A stretch of DNA of 64,000 nt from Jannaschia pagri (GTDB lineage Bacteria; Pseudomonadota; Alphaproteobacteria; Rhodobacterales; Rhodobacteraceae), in the NCBI RefSeq assembly GCF_019655435.1, contig NZ_BPFH01000007.1, positions 62,001-126,000 on the forward strand, given 5' to 3'. Below the pieces are notes generated by a model that saw only the letters and a program-made list of their open reading frames with translations, searched no databases and had not been told where the DNA came from. Position numbers and translations under genes: made by a program. Positions 45,798-54,206 of the stretch are shown one piece after another; the stretch's first letter is position 1; each line of letters begins with the position of its first letter.

Positions 45798-45839
45798 GTT
45801 AAGGTTAACCCCCGCCGCTTCGATGTTCCAAAAATATGC
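45798..45839 (+). repeat. dispersed repeat family 1, copy 4 (intergenic)
   Basis: The core at 45819-45839 (TTCGATGTTCC, AA, AAATATGC) is preceded by gttaaggttaac (45798-45809) and CCCCGCC. No long GC hairpin follows. It lies between the convergent ends of the P450 and DenD genes. Confidence 0.75.
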
Positions 45840-45890
45840 GAACGGAACGCGTCCCCAAAGCACGGCGGAAGGGGCGAAGACTGGCAAGGG

Positions 45891-46892
45891 CTATTGCCGC
45901 CCCCCCTCCGCCAAATCCTGAACCGGGATTTGGCCACCGAGTTCGTCTTCAATATGGACCTGGATGATCTGATCCATGTCCGTCTCTGCGCTGAACCCAA
46001 GGGCCAGGGCGCGCTGGGGGTCGAAGGCCTGGGGCCACCCGCCAACGATGGCCCCGACGGTCGGGTCATCGACCTTGTCGATCAAGGCCACGGCGTCCGG
46101 TCCCGCAACGCGCTCCAGGGCCTCGATTTCCGCGCCAACGGTCGCATCGACGCCTGGCAGGTTGAGCGCGCGGTCCAAGCCCAAGCTCTCTGTGGAAATC
46201 TCCGCCGCGTGGATCAGGAAGCCCACAGCCGACCGGGGGGAGGCGAACCAATGGCGCGTGTCTTCCGACACCGGCAGCTTGGCACGCTCTCCGATCAATG
46301 GCTCCCGGAGGATTGAGGAGTAGAAGCCGGAGGCCGCCGCATTGGGCTTTCCCGGGCGAATACAGATGGTTGGAAGGCGCAGGGAGACGGCGTCCAAAAC
46401 GCCCTTTCGGCTGAGATCGTTGAGAAGGACCTCGCACATCAGTTTCTGCGCGCCATAGCTGGTGAGGGGCTTTGGCGGGACGTCATCGCCGATTACCGGC
46501 GGCAAGGGTGCGCCGAAGACAGCAATCGACGAGGTGAAGACCATCCGCGGACGGTAGTCCTGCTGGGCTGCAATCGCATCGCAGAGCGCGATCGTGCCCT
46601 GTAGGTTCACGGCATAGCCCTTAGCCGTGTCTGCCTCGGCTTCGCCGGACACGATGGCCGCCAGATGGACGATGACATCTGGCCGCGTTTCAAGGAGGCT
46701 CCGCGCGGCGTCCGGGTTGGACAGATCGACGGCGAGGGCCTGTCCAGCGATGCCCGAGGGCAGTGTTGGTGGCACAACATCCGCCAAGGTCATGCCTGTG
46801 ATGGACGCCCCCCGCAGGTGGCCCCGCGCCACAAGCGCCGCCGTGAGTTTTTGCCCGATCATGCCAGCAGCGCCGGTGATAAGAATGTGCAT
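45891..46892 (-). CDS. denD: NAD-dependent epimerase/dehydratase family, D-erythronate dehydrogenase (DenD)-like
   Basis: A 333-residue extended SDR with GAAGMIGQKL at the N-terminus and the catalytic Tyr-x3-Lys in SYGAQKLMCEVLL (near 145-157), Ser in VFTSSIAVFG. The combination of LRLPTICIRPGKPNAAASGF with a C-terminal ESLGLDRALNLPGVDATVGAEI is the DenD pattern, oxidising D-erythronate (four-carbon acid catabolism). No otnI, otnC or denK partners are adjacent, so the role is inferred from family only. Confidence 0.8.
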   Translation of the reverse strand: MHILITGAAGMIGQKLTAALVARGHLRGASITGMTLADVVPPTLPSGIAGQALAVDLSNPDAARSLLETRPDVIVHLAAIVSGEAEADTAKGYAVNLQGTIALCDAIAAQQDYRPRMVFTSSIAVFGAPLPPVIGDDVPPKPLTSYGAQKLMCEVLLNDLSRKGVLDAVSLRLPTICIRPGKPNAAASGFYSSILREPLIGERAKLPVSEDTRHWFASPRSAVGFLIHAAEISTESLGLDRALNLPGVDATVGAEIEALERVAGPDAVALIDKVDDPTVGAIVGGWPQAFDPQRALALGFSAETDMDQIIQVHIEDELGGQIPVQDLAEGGRQ

Positions 46893-47073
46893 TCCGTGAC
46901 CTCCCCCAAGTCACAGCAGGGTGCCGCGCCATGGGGCCAAGGGCAAGGCGCAAGGGCCTTGGCCGAGACCCGCTGATGTCATGGGGTATCGCGGGCATGT
47001 CATTGCCTATCCCTGGCGTCTGGGCTTCGGTCGGTGTCGGCTGTCTTCCTTCGACCATTGGGAACGTCTCACC

Positions 47074-47598
47074 ATGCGATCCGTCGTCCTGCCAGTTTTG
47101 GCCGCCTTGGGCTTGTCCGGCTGTGCCGAACTGACCGAGCTCTATTGCTCTGGTGCCGATGGCTATCGGTTGGGCGAGCGTGTGGCCGCCCGGGGCGGCG
47201 CGTTCAGCGCAGTCGAACAGGACATTGCGGCCTGTAACGCCACCGCGTCGCCCTTGAATGCGGAGCGCGCGCGCGCTGGGTGGCAGGCGGGTCGCGCTGC
47301 GTATTGCACGCCGTCCAATGCGTTTGACCTTGGCGTCGAGCGGCGGGTGATCGGATCCATTTGCTCCCCTGCGGAACGGGCCGTCATGGAACGGTCCTAT
47401 CGGTCTGGCCGCTTGGCTGGGGACATCCGACGGGACATACGGGACCTTCGGCACCGTCAGTCAGAGATCAGGTCGCAGCTCGCCGCCCTGTCCAAGGACC
47501 AACAGGCGGAGCGTGCGCGCCTGCTGGCGGAGTTGCTGCGCCTCGACTTGCGGCGCGACCGTCTGGACCGACGTCTTTGGCTCCTGTCGCTGCGATGA
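47074..47598 (+). CDS. DUF2799 lipoprotein
   Basis: A 174-residue lipoprotein (MRSVVLPVLAALGLSGC, acylated Cys at 17). The DUF2799 pattern is present: YCSGADGYRLGERVAARGG, then GWQAGRAAYCTPSNAFDLG. The C-terminal third is a charged coiled coil (DIRRDIRDLRHRQSEI, then LLRLDLRRDRLDRRLW). Location: probably the outer-membrane periplasmic face. Function unknown. The start is set by the signal peptide. Confidence 0.82.
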   Translation: MRSVVLPVLAALGLSGCAELTELYCSGADGYRLGERVAARGGAFSAVEQDIAACNATASPLNAERARAGWQAGRAAYCTPSNAFDLGVERRVIGSICSPAERAVMERSYRSGRLAGDIRRDIRDLRHRQSEIRSQLAALSKDQQAERARLLAELLRLDLRRDRLDRRLWLLSLR

Positions 47599-47643
47599 CA
47601 GGAATCGGCCGCGGTCCCGGTTTAGGTACAATGCGAGGCGTTG

Positions 47644-48624
47644 CTACAGAAGGCCCTCAGATCGGAACAAATCCGCGATATCTGCTTGGGGCCTCGGCCC
47701 GATATGTCCAATGACTTCGCGTGCGCAGACAACTCCCATCCGCGCGGCCACCTCCAGATCCCGCCCGCAGGCCAAGCCATAGAGGAAGCCCGCCGCGAAT
47801 TGGTCGCCCGCGCCCGTGGCATCCACAACGGGGACCTTGGTGACGGGGGCTGAGACCCGCGTATCGCCGGATCGCACCCAAACGTCCTCACCCGACCGGG
47901 TGCAGGCCACCACCTCGCAGGCATCGGCAGCCATGCCAACGGCGCGGTCCAAATCATCCGTTTCATACAGCGTCAGCCATTCGGCCGCGTTGCCGATGGC
48001 GATGTCCATGTCCTCGGCAATCAGGCGCTGGAAATCGTCGCGATGGCGTTCGGCGCAGAACGGATCCGAGATGGTGATGGCGGATCGCCCGCCTGCGGTT
48101 TTCATCTTGGCGGCGGCCTCTGAGAAGGCCGTTTTGCCGTCGTCCTTGTCGAAGAGATATCCCTCCAAGAACAAGAGCCCACCGTCTGCGAAGATGTCTG
48201 GCACGTCTTTGGAGGAAATGTCCGCCCCGGCGCCCAGATAGGTGTTCATCGAGCGTTCACCGTCCGGCGTCACGAAGATCATGGAGCGGGTCGTGGGCAG
48301 GTCCACATCCATGGGGGCATTGGGGAAGGCAGTGCCCGAGGCCTCCAATGCCTCGGCATAGAACCGACCAAGGGCATCGTTCTTGACCTTGCCGATGAAG
48401 GCCGTGGACAGGCCCAGGGCGCCAATACCCGCCAGGGAGTTCGCCACCGATCCGCCCGGCGCCTGCACGCGGTCGGTCATGGCGGCATAGAGCAGCTCGC
48501 CCCGTTCGCGCTCGATCAACTGCATAATGCCTTTCTCGATCCCCATCTGGTCGAGAAAGCTGTCGTCGGCGTGGGAAATCACATCGACGACGGCGTTGCC
48601 GATGCCGATCACATCATAGGGCAT
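47644..48624 (-). CDS. PfkB-family adenosine kinase
   Basis: A 326-residue sugar-kinase-fold enzyme close to adenosine kinases: N-terminal IGIGNAVVDVISHADDSFL, APGGSVANSLAGIGALG (substrate Gly-Gly), and the C-terminal PfkB signature VVDATGAGDQFAAGFLYG with the catalytic Asp. It would convert adenosine to AMP for purine salvage, in line with the purine locus in this window. It stands alone; a family 2 repeat lies upstream. Confidence 0.9.
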   Translation of the reverse strand: MPYDVIGIGNAVVDVISHADDSFLDQMGIEKGIMQLIERERGELLYAAMTDRVQAPGGSVANSLAGIGALGLSTAFIGKVKNDALGRFYAEALEASGTAFPNAPMDVDLPTTRSMIFVTPDGERSMNTYLGAGADISSKDVPDIFADGGLLFLEGYLFDKDDGKTAFSEAAAKMKTAGGRSAITISDPFCAERHRDDFQRLIAEDMDIAIGNAAEWLTLYETDDLDRAVGMAADACEVVACTRSGEDVWVRSGDTRVSAPVTKVPVVDATGAGDQFAAGFLYGLACGRDLEVAARMGVVCAREVIGHIGPRPQADIADLFRSEGLL

Positions 48625-48669
48625 GGGGTGGTCCTTTCATGTTTCGAACCGCGTGCGCGGTCCGACCGG

Positions 48670-48718
48670 CTGGGGGCTCTGCCCCCAGACCCCCGGAGGT
48701 ATTTGAGCCGAGAAGAAG
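48670..48718 (+). repeat. dispersed repeat family 2, copy 2 (hairpin plus core)
   Basis: An 8-bp hairpin, ctgggggc / gcccccag (48670-48688), is followed by ACCCCCGGAG and the core GTATTTGAGCCGAGAAGAAG, ending at 48718. It lies between nth and the adenosine kinase gene. Confidence 0.75.
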
Positions 48719-48779
48719 ATCATCGGGTTCCCGGGGTATGGCGCGCGGGGGCAGTGGCGTCAAAGCGGGGTGTTACCTG

Positions 48780-49424
48780 TTAGGTAGTCTTTTCCTCGAA
48801 TTGGCAGAGGTCGTTGATAATGCAGGCGCCACACTTTGGTTTGCGCGCGATGCAGATATAGCGGCCATGCAAAATCAGCCAGTGGTGGGCGTGTTGCTGG
48901 AAGTCCACGGGAACGTGGTCTTCGATGGCGCGTTCAACGGCGTCCACGTCCTTGCCTGGGCAAATGCCTGCGCGGTTGCCAACGCGGAAGATATGCGTGT
49001 CGACCGCCTGTGCGGGGTGCCCCCACCACATGTTCAGCACCACGTTGGCGGTCTTGCGGCCCACGCCCGGCAGCCGTTGGAGCGCGGCGCGGCTGTTGGG
49101 GACCTCGCCGCCGTAGTCATCGACCAGCATTTGGCTGAGTTTGATGACGTTCTTGGCCTTGTTGCGGTAGAGGCCGATGGTCTTGATATGCTCGGTCACG
49201 GCCTCCAGCCCGAGGTTAAGCATCTTTTGCGGGGTGTCGGCCACCGCGAATAGGCCCCGCGTTGCTTTGTTAACGCCCTTATCAGTGGCCTGGGCCGAGA
49301 GGGCCACGGCAACCACCAGGGTATAGGCGTTTGTATGCTCCAATTCGCCCACGGGCTCCGCCTCGCTGGCTTGGAAGCGCGTGAAGATCTCACGCATGAC
49401 GGGGTAGGGGAGTTGCTTTGCCAT
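48780..49424 (-). CDS. nth: endonuclease III
   Basis: A 214-residue DNA glycosylase/AP lyase that removes oxidised pyrimidines. The helix-hairpin-helix LQRLPGVGRKTANVVLNMWWG carries the catalytic Lys, AVDTHIFRVGNRAG the catalytic Asp, and the C-terminal [4Fe-4S] cluster uses Cys in the C-x6-C-x2-C-x5-C pattern (CIARKPKCGACIINDLC). The start is the ATG at 49424 (MAKQLPYPVMREI); upstream frame is non-homologous. Divergent from the Ada-type gene. Confidence 0.94.
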   Translation of the reverse strand: MAKQLPYPVMREIFTRFQASEAEPVGELEHTNAYTLVVAVALSAQATDKGVNKATRGLFAVADTPQKMLNLGLEAVTEHIKTIGLYRNKAKNVIKLSQMLVDDYGGEVPNSRAALQRLPGVGRKTANVVLNMWWGHPAQAVDTHIFRVGNRAGICPGKDVDAVERAIEDHVPVDFQQHAHHWLILHGRYICIARKPKCGACIINDLCQFEEKTT

Positions 49425-49455
49425 TGGCGTCCTTGTGGCGCGCGGTGCGCGTGCA

Positions 49456-49501
49456 GGCAAGCGCTTGCCGCAAGAACCGGGTCGCGGGATTTGCGCGACC
49501 C
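49456..49501. promoter_or_regulatory. two adjacent palindromes between nth and the Ada-type gene
   Basis: A perfect 14-base palindrome ggcaagcgcttgcc (49456-49469) is followed by an 8-bp inverted repeat gggtcgcg / cgcgaccc (49479-49501). They lie between two divergent DNA-repair genes, where a shared operator is possible. Confidence 0.35.
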
Positions 49502-49535
49502 GCTTACGGTCATGCCAAGCTGAAAGGGTTCCGCC

Positions 49536-50378
49536 ATGCAGATCGAGACCGCCGAGGGCGCCTATCACTACCAAACCATGCGCCGCGCCATCGAGGTGAT
49601 CGACGCCCGCGCCGATGCGCCCCTGACGTTGGAGGAGCTGGCTAGCGAGATGCACATGTCGCCCGCGCATTTCCAACGGGTTTTCAGCGCTTGGGCGGGC
49701 GTGAGCCCCAAGCGATTTCAGCAGTACCTTACCCTGGGGCACGCTAAGGCGCTGTTGAACGAGCGGTTTACTTTGCTCGACACGGCGGCCAGCGCAGGGT
49801 TGTCGGGGACGGGACGGCTCCATGACCTATTTCTGCGGTGGGAGGCGATGTCCCCTGGGGAGTATGCGCGCGGCGGCGAGGGCTTGGCGATCCGGTATGG
49901 CTATGGGGATAGCCCCTTTGGCGAAGTGTTGGTCTTGGCAACGGATCGGGGGATCTGTGGCTTGGCCTTCACGGCAGAAACGGGGCGCGCGGCGGCCATG
50001 GCCGATATGCGGGCCCGATGGCCCAATGCAAATTATGTGGAAGGTGCGGACATTCCCGCCATGGCTGAAGCCCTGTTTCGGGGGGTGGGCGATGCGCGGC
50101 TGCACCTGATCGGCGGGCCTTTCCAAATCAAAGTTTGGGAGGCCCTGATGCAAATCCCGTCTGGCCATGTCACCACATACTCAGAAATCGCGACGCGCAT
50201 CGGATCGCCCAAGGCCGTGCGGGCTGTGGGCACGGCTGTGGGGCGCAATCCCGTGTCCTGGCTCATTCCATGCCATCGGGCCTTGCGGAAGTCGGGCGGT
50301 CTGGGCGGCTACCACTGGGGGCTGCCGGTCAAACGTGCCATGCTCGCTTGGGAAAGCAGTCGGGTGGAGGCGGGCTAG
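49536..50378 (+). CDS. Ada-type AraC-domain / methylated-DNA-protein-cysteine methyltransferase
   Basis: A 280-residue fusion: an N-terminal AraC-type helix-turn-helix (LTLEELASEMHMSPAHFQRVFSAW, near 30-53, and a second helix pair) and a C-terminal O6-alkylguanine-DNA alkyltransferase with the acceptor Cys in NPVSWLIPCHRALRKSGG. It lacks the N-terminal Zn domain with Cys38 found in E. coli Ada, so it is the Ogt-plus-AraC form. It repairs O6-methylguanine and may regulate genes. Divergent from nth. Confidence 0.9.
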   Translation: MQIETAEGAYHYQTMRRAIEVIDARADAPLTLEELASEMHMSPAHFQRVFSAWAGVSPKRFQQYLTLGHAKALLNERFTLLDTAASAGLSGTGRLHDLFLRWEAMSPGEYARGGEGLAIRYGYGDSPFGEVLVLATDRGICGLAFTAETGRAAAMADMRARWPNANYVEGADIPAMAEALFRGVGDARLHLIGGPFQIKVWEALMQIPSGHVTTYSEIATRIGSPKAVRAVGTAVGRNPVSWLIPCHRALRKSGGLGGYHWGLPVKRAMLAWESSRVEAG

Positions 50379-50410
50379 GGGGCGGTGTCAAGGGGACGGA
50401 CGGCACCTGT

Positions 50411-50423
50411 GTTATCCCATAAC
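50411..50423. promoter_or_regulatory. inverted repeat gttat-ccc-ataac upstream of the OmpA lipoprotein gene
   Basis: A 13-base inverted repeat, AT-rich against its surroundings, lies about 150 bases before the gene. It could be an operator or part of the promoter; that is inference from position and composition. Confidence 0.25.
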
Positions 50424-50573
50424 CACGGCTTTCTATTGCTTATCGGCGGGCGTGTGGTCATCTGCGGCGGAGCCTCGCGCATCGCGGTCGTTGGAGCGTC
50501 GGACCTTGGAACCCCGAGGGCCGCCATGCATTGAGGGTTCAGGCGCACAGCCCAATCACACGGAAAGACCCAT

Positions 50574-51224
50574 ATGAGCATGACCCGTAAAACCCCCGTT
50601 CTCTTTGTCACCGCGGCGGCCCTCGCCTTGACCGGATGTGTCACGACGCCCGAAGGCGACCCCAACCGCACCGCCAATGGCGCCATCCTCGGGGGCTTGG
50701 CCGGCGCTGTGGTCGCTGGGGTTGCCAGCGACGGGGATCTTGAGAAGGCCGTCATCGGAGGGGCCCTCGGCGCCGGTGTGGGCGCGGCCATCGGTCAGCA
50801 GTTGGACCGGCAGGCCGCCGACCTGCGCCGCCAATTGGGCGATGACCGGATCACGATCACCAACACCGGTGAGCAGCTAATTGTGACCATGCCCCAGGAC
50901 ATTCTGTTCGCGACCGACAGCGCCAACCTGCGGGGCGACCTGCAAGGGGATATTCGCGCCCTGGGGCAGAACCTGCTGCAATACCCGAACACGACCGTGC
51001 AGGTCATTGGCCATACCGACAGCGATGGCTCGGCGGATTATAACCAGGGATTGTCGGAACGGCGGGCCCGTGCGGTGTCTGGTGTGTTGCTGGAAACCGG
51101 CGTCCCCAGCAGCCGGATTGTGTCGTTTGGCCGGGGTGAAAGCCAGCCCATCGCGACCAACAACACGCCCGAGGGGCGTCAACGGAACCGTCGGGTCGAG
51201 ATCATCATCACGCCTAACCAGTGA
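50574..51224 (+). CDS. OmpA-family lipoprotein (YiaD-like)
   Basis: A 216-residue outer-membrane lipoprotein: signal with lipobox LALTGC, a Gly-zipper segment (AILGGLAGAVVAGVA, then GGALGAGVGAAIGQQ, about 38-85), and a C-terminal OmpA peptidoglycan-binding domain (about 100-215; ILFATDSANLRGD, VIGHTDSDGSADYNQGLSER, with the Asp and Arg that bind diaminopimelate). It links the outer membrane to peptidoglycan. Transcribed alone. Confidence 0.9.
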   Translation: MSMTRKTPVLFVTAAALALTGCVTTPEGDPNRTANGAILGGLAGAVVAGVASDGDLEKAVIGGALGAGVGAAIGQQLDRQAADLRRQLGDDRITITNTGEQLIVTMPQDILFATDSANLRGDLQGDIRALGQNLLQYPNTTVQVIGHTDSDGSADYNQGLSERRARAVSGVLLETGVPSSRIVSFGRGESQPIATNNTPEGRQRNRRVEIIITPNQ

Positions 51225-51291
51225 CGTTACTGGGCGCGCGCGGGGTGCGCGCGCCCATGTCGCGCGCCTATTACTTGCCCTTGGTTCGAGG

Positions 51292-51310
51292 TGGTCATAT
51301 CTTTTGACCA
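51292..51310. promoter_or_regulatory. candidate FadR-type operator TGGTCA-N7-TGACCA
   Basis: A perfect inverted repeat of TGGTCA half-sites with a 7-base spacer ends 16 bases before the ATG of a FadR-type regulator. The half-sites resemble the TGGT...ACCA operators of this family, so autorepression is likely. Confidence 0.55.
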
Positions 51311-51326
51311 ATTCCAAGGGGTTCCC

Positions 51327-52094
51327 ATGCCGTTCCAACTGATCGAAGCTGAAAAGCTCGCCTCTGCCGTTGTCCGTCAGATCGAGAACCTGATTCTACG
51401 TGGCATTTTGCGACCCGGCGATCGGCTGCCCTCGGAGCGGGAGCTGTCGGAGCGTTTGGGCGTCTCCCGGCCCAGCCTGCGCGAAGCGGTGTCGGAGTTG
51501 CAGACGCGGGGCCTTCTGGTGTCGCGCGCGGGGGCGGGCGTCTTCGTAGCCGATGTGCTCGGCTCCGCCTTCTCACCGGCCCTCATCCGCCTGTTCGCGA
51601 CCCAGGAAGACGCTTTGGAGGATTACATCGCGTTTCGCCAGGACATGGAAGGCTTGGCCGCTGCCCGGGCGGCGCGCAAGGGCTCCGACACGGATCTGGC
51701 GCTGGTGGACACGATCTTTCGCAAGATGGAGGCGGCCCACAGCAAGCGCGATCCGTCTGAAGAGGCGGGGCTCGATGCGGATTTCCACATGGCCATCATC
51801 GAGGCGAGCCATAATGTCATCATGCTCCACATGATGCGGTCGATGATGGACCTGCTGCGGGAGGGCGTGTTCTACAACCGCTCCATCATGTTCAAGCAGC
51901 GCAACACCCGCGATATGCTGCTCGATCAGCACCGCGCCATCAACCTCGCGCTCCAGGCCCGCGATCCGGAGGGTGCGCGCGCCGCCGTGGAGGCCCATCT
52001 GACATTTGTGAGAGGGGCCCTGGCCGATCAACGGGCTGCGGACCGTCACGAAGATGTGGCGCGTCTGAGACTGCAAAAGGAAGTCGGGCGATAG
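51327..52094 (+). CDS. FadR/GntR family transcriptional regulator
   Basis: A 255-residue regulator of the FCD (FadR/PdhR/LldR) subgroup. The winged helix lies near 10-70 (RQIENLILRGILRPGDRLPS, then ERLGVSRPSLREAVSELQTRGL), and the all-helical FCD ligand domain near 95-230 contains the metal-site His residues in DADFHMAIIEASHN and LLDQHRAI. I chose the ATG at 51327 with AAGGGG upstream; the GTG-region start at 51291 would overlap the palindrome. It has no adjacent catabolic operon, so its targets lie elsewhere. Probably binds its own promoter. Confidence 0.9.
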   Translation: MPFQLIEAEKLASAVVRQIENLILRGILRPGDRLPSERELSERLGVSRPSLREAVSELQTRGLLVSRAGAGVFVADVLGSAFSPALIRLFATQEDALEDYIAFRQDMEGLAAARAARKGSDTDLALVDTIFRKMEAAHSKRDPSEEAGLDADFHMAIIEASHNVIMLHMMRSMMDLLREGVFYNRSIMFKQRNTRDMLLDQHRAINLALQARDPEGARAAVEAHLTFVRGALADQRAADRHEDVARLRLQKEVGR

Positions 52095-52175
52095 CGTTTT
52101 CGTGGTCCCTCGCCCGATCCCTGTGGTTGCGTGGTGATCCCTGCGCTACCGTAGGGTGACGGCTTCGGAGGCCCC

Positions 52176-53222
52176 ATGGTCCGCGACTACTCCCAGTTCA
52201 TGCCGAACGTGAAACCACCTGCGCCCACGCCTCTAGCTGCGCTGGGATGGCAGACTCACTTTGCGATGCAGGTGACGCCAGAGGCTCTGAGTCAAGCGCC
52301 GCCGATACGGGTCACGCGGGTTGATCGGGTCGAGGTCCATGTGACCGATGGGGAAACCACTTGGACGCTGCCGCCCATCGCCGATGTGGCCGTGGGGGAT
52401 TGGGTGCTGCCAACGCAGCCGCCGACGATTTTGGATCGTAAAAGCCTGCTGAAACGCCGTGCGGCTGGCCATGAGCGTAGCGTGCAATTGATTGCCGCGA
52501 ACATCGACACGGTGTTCGTCGTCACGTCCTGCAACGCGGATTTCAATGTGGCCCGGCTAGAGCGGTTCTTGGCCCTGACCTTTGACGCGGGTGCTGACCC
52601 GGTGATCGTTCTGACCAAGGCGGATCAATCGGACCCGGCCCCCTACCTGGCCCAAGCTCAAGGTCTGTCCAAGGAAGTAGCCTGTGTGGCCGTGAACGCC
52701 AAGGACAGCGCGGCGGCAGAGGCGTTCGCGCCCTGGTGCCGCCCCGGGTGTACCGTTGCGTTTCTCGGGACTTCGGGTGTCGGAAAATCGACCCTGCTCA
52801 ATGCGCTCCTCGGGGAAGACCTGGCCGCGACCGGAACGATCCGCGAAGACGATGCCCGTGGGCGTCACACGACCACGCGACGGGAATTGCACGTGACGCC
52901 GGGCGGGTTCGCCGTTCTGGACACGCCCGGAATGCGGGAGTTGCAGTTGACGGATGTGGCCGCGGGGATCAGCGAGGTCTTTTCCGACATCACGGACTTG
53001 GCGGGCGCGTGCAAATTCAACGACTGCGCCCACGAAGCAGAGCCGGGTTGTGCCGTGCGCGCGGCCATTGCTGCGGGGCAGATTGATCCGGCGCGCCTGG
53101 AGCGGTGGCGCAAATTGGCCGCCGAGGACGCCTTCAACTCCGCCGACTTGGCGGAGCGGCGGCGCAAGGACAAGGCGTTCGGGAAAACGGTCAAACAGGC
53201 GCTCAGGTCCAAGAGACGCTGA
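52176..53222 (+). CDS. rsgA: ribosome small subunit-dependent GTPase RsgA
   Basis: A 348-residue circularly permuted GTPase for late 30S maturation. Domain order is OB-fold (about 40-100), GTPase with G4 VLTKAD first, then G1 GTSGVGKSTLLN and G3 DTPGMRE, and a C-terminal Zn-binding domain with CKFNDCAHEAEPGC. The order of G motifs confirms the permuted family. It is likely single-gene, with the start at the ATG at 52176. Confidence 0.94.
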   Translation: MVRDYSQFMPNVKPPAPTPLAALGWQTHFAMQVTPEALSQAPPIRVTRVDRVEVHVTDGETTWTLPPIADVAVGDWVLPTQPPTILDRKSLLKRRAAGHERSVQLIAANIDTVFVVTSCNADFNVARLERFLALTFDAGADPVIVLTKADQSDPAPYLAQAQGLSKEVACVAVNAKDSAAAEAFAPWCRPGCTVAFLGTSGVGKSTLLNALLGEDLAATGTIREDDARGRHTTTRRELHVTPGGFAVLDTPGMRELQLTDVAAGISEVFSDITDLAGACKFNDCAHEAEPGCAVRAAIAAGQIDPARLERWRKLAAEDAFNSADLAERRRKDKAFGKTVKQALRSKRR

Positions 53223-53330
53223 GGCCGGGCCATCTGGGCACATCGAGGCGCGACACTCTGCGCCCTCACGTCGCTTGCCGCGACCGGGGCCGCGGCGCAT
53301 TCTACCATTGTCCCTGACGCGAGATGACCC

Positions 53331-53795
53331 ATGCCCGATGTGCGAACCGTACCCTTACCCGCCGACAGTCGTTTGCATGCCCTGCGTCGCCCCGGCGATT
53401 TCCTAGACTGCTATGGGGTGGCCAGTGCCATGTCCCCCCGCGCCGCCGCGGGGATCATCACGGATTTTCCCGATTGGGCGCGCGGGTTGCTTCAGGTTCG
53501 ACGCCTTGTCACCTCGCCCTTTGGCCTGTCCCAGGATGGCCCGGAGGCGCCGGACAAGGTCGGCCCCTTCCCCGTGGAATATGACGATGAGGCGGAGTTG
53601 GTCGCGGGGTTTGACGACAAACACCTCAACTTTCGCGTCTCCGTCATGTCACAGGGCGGGCAGGTGTCATTGGCCACTTGGGTGGACCCCCATAACCTCG
53701 GCGGTCGTCTCTATTTGGCGGCAATCATGCCGTTCCATATCGCCATTGCGCGCAATGCGCTTGCCCGCGTGGCGCGGGCTCCGGCCGTGGCCTAA
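53331..53795 (+). CDS. DUF2867 domain protein
   Basis: A 154-residue protein with the DUF2867 C-terminal signature HNLGGRLYLAAIMPFHIAIA, a short N-terminal region and no signal peptide. Its function is unknown; members occur with NAD-binding Rossmann proteins in some bacteria. The 3' end overlaps the opposing DUF1330 gene by four bases. Confidence 0.78.
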   Translation: MPDVRTVPLPADSRLHALRRPGDFLDCYGVASAMSPRAAAGIITDFPDWARGLLQVRRLVTSPFGLSQDGPEAPDKVGPFPVEYDDEAELVAGFDDKHLNFRVSVMSQGGQVSLATWVDPHNLGGRLYLAAIMPFHIAIARNALARVARAPAVA

Positions 53796-54145
53796 CTCGG
53801 ATCGCCGTCATCCGGCGAGGTATCCGGCGGCGGGCTAACCTGCGCCACAGTTTCTGGCTCCAAACCGTCGACACTGACAAGACGAGCCGTTGCGGCGCGC
53901 TCACGGATTGATTTCAAACCGCGATAGACATCGCCCGTGTAGAACGCGTCCCAAGCCTCGGCAGAGGGGAATTCCAGCACAACCAACCGGCGGGGGCTCC
54001 AGGCGCCTTCGTGGACGCGATGGGCACCACCGCGTACCAAATACCGTGCCCCTGCCGCCTCAATGGCCGGTTTTACCCGATCCATGAAGGTCGCGTAGCG
54101 GGCTTGGTCGTGGATTTCGACGTCGAAGATCACATAGACCGGCAT
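53792..54145 (-). CDS. DUF1330 domain protein
   Basis: A 117-residue protein of the dimeric alpha+beta barrel DUF1330 family: MPVYVIFDVEIHDQARYATF, then AGARYLVRGG, RRLVVLEFPSAEAWDAFY, and a disordered Pro/Asp-rich tail. I chose the ATG at 54145 with GGGAG upstream. Function unknown for the family. Confidence 0.85.
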   Translation of the reverse strand: MPVYVIFDVEIHDQARYATFMDRVKPAIEAAGARYLVRGGAHRVHEGAWSPRRLVVLEFPSAEAWDAFYTGDVYRGLKSIRERAATARLVSVDGLEPETVAQVSPPPDTSPDDGDPS

Positions 54146-54206
54146 GGCGGCTCCCCCTTCCAGCAGCCTGCGTCGGGTCGGCCCGTAACGCAAGCGCCGC
54201 GCTGGG

